Shown: one piece after another, positions 57,611 through 64,000 of the stretch
How positions within the stretch are numbered: position 1 is the stretch's first letter
Layout: each line of letters begins with the position of its first letter
Origin: an uncultured Erythrobacter sp.
GTDB taxonomy: Bacteria > Pseudomonadota > Alphaproteobacteria > Sphingomonadales > Sphingomonadaceae
Direction: 5' to 3'
Assembly (NCBI GenBank): GCA_947488325.1
Contig: CANKYZ010000010.1
Span: forward strand, 1 to 64,000
DNA length: 64,000 nucleotides
The notes under the pieces: model-generated
What the model was told of the DNA's origin: nothing
The model's database searches: none
What the model saw: only the letters and a program-made list of their open reading frames with translations
Program-made: the position numbers and the translations under genes

Positions 57611-58276
57611 ATGACCAAGCTTCGTACCATTGCCCTAACACTTGTAGGATCAACCATCGCAATCGCGCAGCCTGCTCTTGCAACCGAAGATCATTTCGAA
57701 GTGTGGTTCGGCCCTTCGGTAGACTTTAGCCTAGACGACGACACGAAAGTCGCAGTGCAAACCGCACAGCGTTTCCGCGACGCCGGCGATGGCCGTCCCG
57801 ACACCTATTATGTCCGCGGCTGGGTCCACCAAAAAGTGGCCGACAATGTCACTATCTCTGCTGCGGCAGAACAGCGCGTCAATGACGGTGGCAGCGACGA
57901 AATTCGCACAATGCAGCAGGTTGGAACAAAGCACGGGATTTTGCGCACCCGCCTGCGGTTTGAACAACGATTTGTCGAAGGCAATGATGGCCGTGCGGGC
58001 CTGCGACTGCGCCCACGGCTTGGCCTGAGGGTTCCTCTGGGCGAAGATTCGCCTCTAACCGCCTCTGTTGATGGCGAATTGTTCTGGACGTTGCGCTCAA
58101 CCGGCGTTGGCGGAGACACTGGCATTACCGGCGTCGAAACACGCGTAGGCCTGGTCTATGATGTCAGCGACAATGTTACATTCGGGCTCAAATATCTTCG
58201 CGCACAGAGCATTCGCGATAATCGCGAAGACCGTGTCAGCCACGCGCCCTTGTTCGAGCTCGGCGTGTCGTTCTAA
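57611..58276 (+). CDS. DUF2490 outer-membrane protein
   Basis: 221 residues. A signal peptide (ending PALA, about residue 24) leads into alternating beta-strands rich in aromatic and charged residues, ending in a strand with a terminal Phe (ELGVSF). This is typical of DUF2490 barrels. The role is unknown. A 219-bp gap upstream probably holds its promoter, and the next gene is convergent. Confidence 0.88.
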   Translation: MTKLRTIALTLVGSTIAIAQPALATEDHFEVWFGPSVDFSLDDDTKVAVQTAQRFRDAGDGRPDTYYVRGWVHQKVADNVTISAAAEQRVNDGGSDEIRTMQQVGTKHGILRTRLRFEQRFVEGNDGRAGLRLRPRLGLRVPLGEDSPLTASVDGELFWTLRSTGVGGDTGITGVETRVGLVYDVSDNVTFGLKYLRAQSIRDNREDRVSHAPLFELGVSF

Positions 58277-58297
58277 TTTGCAGGTTCCAGATCTGAC

Positions 58298-58993
58298 CTA
58301 GAGCACCGGTCCCGCGCCAAACACGCCGATTAACAAAGGATCGTTGGTCGAGCGTGGGTTGGCGCGGATTGCGGCTTCCTCGATACCGATCTCATTCCAG
58401 ATCGCATTGTCGATATTGCCCGCAAGCCCTTGAGCAATGCCGCTCACATCTGTGCCAGTGGCAGCATTGACGACTTCGGCGACCAATGGGTCAGAGGCGA
58501 TGCGGATCGCCTCGCCCAGTTCCGGCACCATTTGCTCAATTAGGCGGTCTCCCAACTCTCCGCGCAACGCTGTGGTTGCAGCTTGCGGTCCGCCGCGCAC
58601 CAATTCGACAGCATTCGCAAATCCGATGGTTCGCACAGCATCCGCGACAATTGGCGCAGCCCGCTCTGATCCTGCCACGGCAATTGCTGCGAAGGCATCA
58701 TCCAAACGGTCTTTGAATAAGGTCGACGTCAGAATTCGCGACACCACATCGCCGTGTGCGCCAATCAGATTTGCCAGACCAAGCCTGTCGACCTGTTGAT
58801 CCCAATATCCATCAGGAGCGGTCAACCGCGCAAAAGCGTTCTCGCTTGAGAGCAAGAGTAGCCGTCGGACCGCGTCTGTCATGCTCAAACCGGGCAGGCT
58901 TGCACAGGCAGACAGCGTCAAAGCCACCGCGCCAACGCCTACGCCCCTCATGATCGCACGGCGGCTCAGTGTATTGGTCAACAGTTCGGTCAT
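58298..58993 (-). CDS. DUF4197 protein
   Basis: 231 residues. A signal with a Cys at the end of its hydrophobic part (LTLSACASLPG) suggests a lipoprotein. The rest is an all-helical DUF4197 domain (LLLLSSENAF, LVRGGPQAATTALR, NAIWNEIGIEEA). The function is not known. Its start is only 58 bp from the priA start chosen here, so the two share a short control region. Confidence 0.87.
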   Translation of the reverse strand: MTELLTNTLSRRAIMRGVGVGAVALTLSACASLPGLSMTDAVRRLLLLSSENAFARLTAPDGYWDQQVDRLGLANLIGAHGDVVSRILTSTLFKDRLDDAFAAIAVAGSERAAPIVADAVRTIGFANAVELVRGGPQAATTALRGELGDRLIEQMVPELGEAIRIASDPLVAEVVNAATGTDVSGIAQGLAGNIDNAIWNEIGIEEAAIRANPRSTNDPLLIGVFGAGPVL

Positions 58994-59051
58994 ATTGGCA
59001 TTCCTTCCGCTTATGGATATTCAGGATTTGCCGCTCTATGTCACGGTTTCA

Positions 59052-61226
59052 ATGAACCGCGTCCGCCTTCTCATCCTCAATGCCGCACTTGGCCCGCTTG
59101 ATTACAAAGTGGCCGAGGGGATGCATGTTAAGCCCGGCAGCGTGGTGATTGCCCCTCTAGGACCACGCCAAGTGACCGGGATTGTGTGGGACGAAGGGCG
59201 GCTGCCGGGTGCCCTGGTAGATGCAAGCAAATTGCGAGTCTTGCGTGAAGTGGTGGATGTCCCGCCGCTATCGCAGCCTCTGCGTCGCTTGATCGAATGG
59301 ACCGCCGATTATTACTGCGCCGCACTGGCCAGCGTTGCGCGCATGGTCCTCTCCAGCGGAGGAGCGTTGGGTGGCCCCACCACCATGACCGAATACCGCC
59401 TATCGGGCGCTGACGGCAAAGAGACAGGCCGCCTAACCGCACAACGCAAATTGGCGCTTGAGACTTTGGGCAGTGAGCAGGGCACAATCCGCGAACTTGC
59501 GGGTATAAGCGGCGTGTCAGACGGCGTGCTGCGCGGCATGGTGGGCGCTGGTCTGATAGAGCCAGTGACGGTTGCCATCGACCGCCCTTACCCCCCGGCC
59601 AATCCCGATTTTCACCAACCTGCGCTTTCCCCCGATCAGATGGATGTCGTCACGCATTTGGTGACAGCAGTTAGCGCCCGTGCATTCGAACCGTTCCTGC
59701 TCGACGGGGTCACCGGGTCGGGCAAAACCGAAACCTATTTCGAGCCGGTCGCCGAAGCGATCCGGATGGACCGACAAGTGCTCGTCCTGCTGCCCGAGAT
59801 TGCGCTCACGGAGAACTTCCTCACCCGGTTTGAGCAACGCTTTGGCACACCACCTGTGCAATGGCACTCCTCGCTCAAATCTACAGAGCGGCGGCGCGCT
59901 TGGCGGGCAATTGCCAGCGGCAATGCACAAGTCATTGTTGGAGCGCGTTCGGCTCTGTTCCTACCCTATGCTGATCTTGGCCTGATTGTCGTCGATGAAG
60001 CGCATGAAGTCAGTTTCAAGCAGGATGACGGTGTGCGCTACAACGCTCGTGATGTATCGGTGATGCGCGCGCATTTCGAAAAAATCCCAGTGGTTCTTGC
60101 CAGTGCGACTCCCGCGCTGGAAAGCCTCCATATGGCCAATTCCGGCACTTATACGAAACTGGTACTGCCCAGCCGGTTTGGCGGCGCGGAATTGCCAGAA
60201 ATAAAACTTGTCGATCTCACTATTGAAAAACCCGCCGCAGGGCGTTGGCTGGCTGCTCCCTTGATTGAAGGTCTCGAAAAAAGGTTAGCTTTGGGGGAGC
60301 AATCGCTGCTGTTCCTGAACCGGCGCGGCTATGCCCCGCTGACTTTATGCCGCAATTGCGGACACCGTTTCCAGTGCCCCAATTGCAGTGCGTGGTTGGT
60401 CGAACATCGCCTATCTGCGCGGCTGGCATGCCATCATTGCGGGCTGGAAACAAAGCCGCCTGCGACCTGCCCCGAATGCGGAGAAGCCGAATGCCTTGTG
60501 GCTTGCGGACCGGGGGTTGAACGGATCGCAGACGAGGTAACCGAACTGTTTCCCGAAGCCCGCGTTGCCGTCGCAACATCCGACACGCTTGGATCGCCAG
60601 AACGCGCCGCAGAGTTCATCGCTCAAGCCGAAGCAAAGGCGATTGACGTGATTGTCGGCACTCAGCTTGTAACCAAGGGTTTCCACTTTCCAGAACTCAC
60701 TTTGGTGGGCGTGGTCGATGCCGATCTCGGCCTCGAAGGCGGCGATTTGCGGGCTGCTGAACGCACGTATCAGCAAGTCGCGCAGGTTGCCGGGCGCGCA
60801 GGTCGCGGGGCGAAGCCGGGCGAAGTCCTGCTCCAAACCCGCCATCCCGACGCACCTGTGATTGCAGCCTTGGCCGATGGCGACCGCGATGCATTCTACG
60901 CTGCCGAAACAGAGGCTCGCCGTGATGCCGGTGCCCCGCCCTTTGGACGCTGGGCCGCGATCATTATATCCAGCGAAGACGAACGCGAAGCCCGCGCCGC
61001 GGCCGCCCGATTGGGTGATAACCGCCCTGTACAAGACGACCTCTACATCCTCGGCCCCGCCCCTGCCCCGCTGGCGCTTCTCAGAAACCGTTTCCGCTAT
61101 CGCTTCCTTGTCAACGCCCGCCGCAGCGCCAATTTGCAATCAACCCTGCGCGATTGGTTGGAGAGGCAGGACTTTCCGCCCGGTGTCCGCGTTGGGGTCG
61201 ATATTGATCCCTATTCATTTGTTTGA
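59052..61226 (+). CDS. priA: Primosomal helicase PriA
   Basis: 724 residues from the Met of MNRVRLL, matching the usual family length. The longer frame includes another Met at 59013, just 19 bp from the divergent gene start. PriA restarts stalled forks. The DEXH helicase has GVTGSGKTE and VVDEAHE, and eight zinc-binding Cys lie in the C-rich segment from CRNCGHRFQCPNC to CPECGEAEC. The C-terminal helicase motifs LVTKGFHFPEL and QVAGRAGRG are complete. Confidence 0.94.
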   Translation: MNRVRLLILNAALGPLDYKVAEGMHVKPGSVVIAPLGPRQVTGIVWDEGRLPGALVDASKLRVLREVVDVPPLSQPLRRLIEWTADYYCAALASVARMVLSSGGALGGPTTMTEYRLSGADGKETGRLTAQRKLALETLGSEQGTIRELAGISGVSDGVLRGMVGAGLIEPVTVAIDRPYPPANPDFHQPALSPDQMDVVTHLVTAVSARAFEPFLLDGVTGSGKTETYFEPVAEAIRMDRQVLVLLPEIALTENFLTRFEQRFGTPPVQWHSSLKSTERRRAWRAIASGNAQVIVGARSALFLPYADLGLIVVDEAHEVSFKQDDGVRYNARDVSVMRAHFEKIPVVLASATPALESLHMANSGTYTKLVLPSRFGGAELPEIKLVDLTIEKPAAGRWLAAPLIEGLEKRLALGEQSLLFLNRRGYAPLTLCRNCGHRFQCPNCSAWLVEHRLSARLACHHCGLETKPPATCPECGEAECLVACGPGVERIADEVTELFPEARVAVATSDTLGSPERAAEFIAQAEAKAIDVIVGTQLVTKGFHFPELTLVGVVDADLGLEGGDLRAAERTYQQVAQVAGRAGRGAKPGEVLLQTRHPDAPVIAALADGDRDAFYAAETEARRDAGAPPFGRWAAIIISSEDEREARAAAARLGDNRPVQDDLYILGPAPAPLALLRNRFRYRFLVNARRSANLQSTLRDWLERQDFPPGVRVGVDIDPYSFV

Positions 61227-61304
61227 AGCAACTACAAACTTCTCGACTCTCCCGTGCCCGACAGCGATGACTGTCCGCGAACTAAATTTTAGGAGTCAAT
61301 ATTC

Positions 61305-61937
61305 ATGCTGACCGTCCATCATCTTCGCATTTCGCAGTCCGAACGCATTGTATGGTTGCTGGAAGAACTGGGTCTTGAATATGATCTCAAACTTTACAAT
61401 CGCGATCCCGATACACGGCTGGCCCCGGCTGATCTAAAAGCGCTGCATCCCATGCAAATCGCACCTCTGATCGAAGACGGCGGCACGATGCTGGGCGAAA
61501 GCGGCGCGATTGTTGACTATATTGTCGGCAAATATGCGCCTGAGACAGATCTTGCCCCAAGGCCGGATCACGCAGATTTTGCCGATCATCTCTATTGGTT
61601 CCACTTTGCCAATGCGACTTTCATGACAAATGGCATGATGCAGATCGCGGTCGGCGCACTGGGCGGAGACATGCCGCCTCCTTTGGCAAAACGCGTCACC
61701 AATGCATGGGCGCAGATCGAAACGCGGCTTGGAAAGGCGGATTACTTTGGCGGATTGCAGCTGACTACCGCAGACATTATGATGGTGTTCCAACTGACCA
61801 CCAGCCGCGCGTTCAACAATATGGCAATCGATCACATGCCAAACCTGAAAGCGTATTTGCAGCGCATCGGAGCGCGCGATGCCTATCAGACCGCAATGGC
61901 GAAGGCAGAGCCAGGTTTTCCGCCTAAACTGGACTGA
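61305..61937 (+). CDS. Glutathione S-transferase family protein
   Basis: 210 residues with AGGAG 10 nt before the ATG. An N-terminal thioredoxin-like fold (about 1-80, with SQSERIVWLLEELGL and GESGAIVDYI for glutathione binding) is followed by an all-helical C-terminal domain. It may detoxify reactive compounds with glutathione; the class cannot be told. It follows priA after 78 bp. Confidence 0.9.
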   Translation: MLTVHHLRISQSERIVWLLEELGLEYDLKLYNRDPDTRLAPADLKALHPMQIAPLIEDGGTMLGESGAIVDYIVGKYAPETDLAPRPDHADFADHLYWFHFANATFMTNGMMQIAVGALGGDMPPPLAKRVTNAWAQIETRLGKADYFGGLQLTTADIMMVFQLTTSRAFNNMAIDHMPNLKAYLQRIGARDAYQTAMAKAEPGFPPKLD

Positions 61938-62411
61938 GTTCTAAATTTTTTTTGGGGTTGAAAGCCGGTGGTTTCTTTTCCTCATGATTAACCAAGACTA
62001 GGCGATCAGCGATCAGCGATCAGCGATCGGCTAAAACTGCGAATTGTGCACAAAACAATATTATCCATTCTAAGCTCTCCGGCACTCAGGACGTGCCTGT
62101 TATTAGGCCCTTACCCCCGACTAATTAGGCATCCTTGTTCAATTACGGAGAGTCTATTATATACGATCTTGGCAACACTCTTTTTCATCTGAGGCGAAAC
62201 TTGGTCGGATTGGGTCTGAAGATTTAAGTGAATGGTCGAAGTTCCTTCGAGTTCATGAGTTTTTTGACGTTTAAAAAACTGGCTGTGCAGATCGCCGTCA
62301 TCGCATCATGCCTCACCATTGCAATTTAGGCGCGGCGATTGCAGGCATGGCCTACTCTGACATGCGCAATGTTGATTAGCTGGTTAGGCAACACGTCGCC
62401 GGAGACCTTGG
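61938..62411. other. Non-coding stretch with remnants
   Basis: 474 bp without a convincing gene and with lower GC than its neighbours. It holds a 7-bp tandem repeat (62002-62029) and a 24-residue micro-ORF (62255-62329) that reads like a cut signal peptide (MSFLTFKKLAVQIAVIA). Just after it, in another frame, is LGAAIAGMAYSDMRNVD before a stop. This may be gene debris. It leads directly into the rsmA relic. Confidence 0.5.
62002..62029. repeat. 7-bp tandem repeat, four units
   Basis: GCGATCA occurs three times in a row and is followed by GCGATCG, filling 62002-62029. It is in the non-coding stretch after the GST gene. Unit number may vary between strains. Confidence 0.8.
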
Positions 62412-62720
62412 TTACAGTGGCGATCCAATGCAAGGCTAGCGATGAAAGTCCACCGCAGTGCCTTTACCCCACCGCCCAAAGTGATGAGCGCAATTGTCCA
62501 TTTGATCCCAGGCAAAGCACCCGAAGGCGTATCCGCCCGCACATTAGAGCGCCTAACCGAAGCCGCCTTCGGCCAACGCCGCAAAATGCTGCGGCAGAGC
62601 GTCAAGGGAGTGTCGGGCGCGCTGGAGGCTTTGGCCGAACTCGGCATTGATGAAACGCGGCGCGCGGAGACGCTGAGCGTTGGGGAGTTTGTTGGAGTGG
62701 CCCGGGTTATGGGTGGGTGA
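62412..62720 (+). pseudogene. rsmA: C-terminal relic of 16S rRNA dimethyltransferase RsmA (KsgA)
   Basis: The frame reads QWRSNARLAMKVHRSAFTPPPKV and then SAIVHLIPGK, LTEAAFGQRRKMLRQSVKG and a normal C-terminal end. This is the last third of RsmA. All of the SAM-binding N-terminal domain is missing, and an in-frame stop lies at 62385. Similarity begins at about the Gln-Trp-Arg codons near 62415. An ATG at 62442 would give 92 residues, but these could not methylate the rRNA. A full rsmA is expected elsewhere, or the organism has lost the enzyme. Gene assignment is by motif memory. Confidence 0.75.
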
Positions 62721-62777
62721 CTGCTATCGACCCACAAGCCGACATAATGCTATCGCCAATGACGATGAATTTGGCGC

Positions 62778-63563
62778 TCAGTTCCGTTGCTTAGGGACAA
62801 CATTGAAGATTTCCAGCGATGAACCATCTCCAAATCTCGATGACGCTTCTTGCAACAAGCCAGAGCGAAAGCTCTCATACTCCCTTTCGCTCTGCCATTC
62901 GATCAGCATAATGGTATCCGGACCAAGTTGCCTCGTCGCATGGGCTTCGAATTCTGGCTTATCCGTTTGATATAGAATGCGCCCGGCCGATGCGCGAACT
63001 GATGTTGCCAGATATTGTTCAAGCTGCCGGCCATCTGTTCCACTGACTTTTGGGCTCTCCGCAATCGCTACCGCATAGAATTTCAATGGATCAAACCTTA
63101 GCGATAGATCGCGCTCTAGTACGGCACTGTATATTTTCAATTCAGTCCAGGCGTCAGGCCGGGTCGCTTTTAGTTCCGGCCAATCCGGCTCGCTTGAAAA
63201 TGCTCGATATGCATCAGCGCTTGGCCACGTCGCGAAGACAAGTGCGTCCGGCTCAAAATTACCAGCGATTGTATCCACGATGTTGAGCTGCAATTCCGTT
63301 GTGTATCCATGAGATCGAGCCAGTGGAATTGCCGTTGAATAATAATTTGCGCGACTAGGGTTCGGCGCGGCCTTAGCGATTGGTGCGATCAACTGAAAAA
63401 CGCGACCATGCTTTATGTTTAACGTAACGATTTTTTGCCCAGCCGTATTGAAATCAGCACTTTGATGGCCGCCAGGGATGGCGCTCGTTGTGCAAGCACA
63501 GGCGGTGATCGACACCGCGAACGCCAATGTAACCTTGAGCGCCTTCTTTGCTCTAATCGTCAT
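62778..63563 (-). CDS. Lipoprotein with tandem DUF1330/ABM-like domains
   Basis: 261 residues. A signal with several Cys (SITACACTT) suggests a lipoprotein. The rest has two ferredoxin-like repeats: one around ALVFATWPSADAYRAFSSEPDW, the other around MLIEWQSEREYESFRSG. This is the pattern of DUF1330 or ABM-type domains. The function is unknown. It is divergent from the LysR gene, with 108 bp between starts, so that regulator may control it. Confidence 0.7.
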   Translation of the reverse strand: MTIRAKKALKVTLAFAVSITACACTTSAIPGGHQSADFNTAGQKIVTLNIKHGRVFQLIAPIAKAAPNPSRANYYSTAIPLARSHGYTTELQLNIVDTIAGNFEPDALVFATWPSADAYRAFSSEPDWPELKATRPDAWTELKIYSAVLERDLSLRFDPLKFYAVAIAESPKVSGTDGRQLEQYLATSVRASAGRILYQTDKPEFEAHATRQLGPDTIMLIEWQSEREYESFRSGLLQEASSRFGDGSSLEIFNVVPKQRN

Positions 63564-63671
63564 GACCCACGTCCTATCGATGGTTCGTTTCTCTTACGAG
63601 AATGGGGAATAGCATGGATAAGCGGCGTTTTATGGATTGAATTTACGTTAGCATGGTGCGTAATCGTTCCA

Positions 63672-64000
63672 ATGACTGATTGGGATGATTATCGTTTGGC
63701 TCTAGCGCTCCATAGAGCGGGCACCCTCCGAGGGGCTGCGGATTCCCTCGGAACAACTCACACAACGATCGCCAGACGATTGGAGCATATGCACAAGCGG
63801 CGCGGCGTGACGATTTTCGAACGGACCAGAGGCGGCTACGTCCCGACCGAATTTGGTCTGCAATTGTTAGACGTTGCCGACCGTATCGAAGAAATCGCTT
63901 TTTCCGATAGCCGAGCGCAGCACGCGATCCGGGCAGAGCTAGCAGGCAGGGTATGCCTTTCTGTATCAGAACCCTTCATGCAGTATCTACTTCTTGATGA
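63672..64000 (+). CDS. LysR-family regulator (5' part, cut by the window end)
   Basis: Open from the ATG at 63672 to the end of the window, giving 109 residues. The N-terminal winged helix-turn-helix is clear (DDYRLALALHRAGTLRGAAD, SLGTTHTTIARRLEHM, FERTRGGYVPTEFG). The linker helix and the start of the effector-binding domain follow. The ligand is unknown. It is transcribed away from the DUF1330-like lipoprotein, the usual layout for a LysR regulator and its target. Confidence 0.9.
   Translation, partial: MTDWDDYRLALALHRAGTLRGAADSLGTTHTTIARRLEHMHKRRGVTIFERTRGGYVPTEFGLQLLDVADRIEEIAFSDSRAQHAIRAELAGRVCLSVSEPFMQYLLLD

Noticed and set aside
58881..59051. Extended N-terminus of PriA
   Set aside because: It overlaps the divergent DUF4197 coding region and does not resemble the start of PriA proteins.
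62002..62029. Short direct repeats as a CRISPR array
   Set aside because: Units are 7 bp with no spacers, and no cas genes are nearby.

Overview
The window looks like an Alphaproteobacterium of the order Sphingomonadales, most likely Erythrobacteraceae (Erythrobacter/Altererythrobacter-like). This is judged from protein style and gene order: rpmF-plsX-fabH-ihfA-merR, mutY/dciA/thioredoxin-fold/smc, and a PPIase-to-miaB-phoH string. No database search was possible, so the taxonomy is an inference. I see no rRNA, tRNA, CRISPR array, insertion sequence or prophage. Most of the window is ordinary chromosome with dense, often 4-bp-overlapping (ATGA) operons.

Layout. 1-9.9 kb: the end of a Gly/Asp-rich protein, a CHASE2-(degenerate GGDEF)-EAL c-di-GMP phosphodiesterase, a minus-strand operon (cyclophilin, left-handed beta-helix protein, lipase lipoprotein, miaB, phoH), mgtE, a DUF1489 protein and a frameshifted small gene. 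9.9-15.7 kb: a minus-strand operon running serine hydrolase, nudC, FrnE-like DsbA, an SDR that has lost its catalytic segment, a DUF1295 membrane enzyme, a C-type haem lipoprotein and cytochrome b561. 15.8-28.1 kb: mutY opposite dciA, two DsbA-like thiol proteins, smc, a methyltransferase, then merR-ihfA-fabH-plsX-rpmF, a MAPEG protein and a metallo-hydrolase. 28.1-35.8 kb: an S24-type repressor flanked by small unknown genes and shared short operator-like motifs; then aldehyde dehydrogenase, a ThDP enzyme, a 2-hydroxyacid dehydrogenase and cysS.

35.8-52.8 kb is the most distinctive part. It is a 17-kb minus-strand operon encoding a periplasmic TPR-CHAT (caspase-like) protein, a FhaC/ShlB-type outer-membrane translocator (TpsB) and a giant ~3994-residue filamentous adhesin (TpsA). 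The adhesin has a Gly-rich half, a ~160-residue supra-repeat and a terminal Cys pair. A perfect 14-bp palindrome lies just upstream of the operon. Across a nitroreductase gene is a membrane-tethered TIR protein whose C-terminal region would lie in the periplasm.

54.9-64 kb: cobT without cobS, a transaldolase-like aldolase, DUF2490 and DUF4197 proteins, priA, a GST, a non-coding stretch with a 7-bp tandem repeat followed by a C-terminal relic of rsmA/ksgA, and a lipoprotein divergent from a LysR regulator cut by the window edge.

The best candidate for an undescribed system is the CHAT-TpsB-TpsA operon: a secreted caspase-fold protein translationally coupled to a type Vb secretion pair. Three damaged genes (the SDR, the frameshifted small gene and the rsmA relic) show recent decay in otherwise tidy chromosome.
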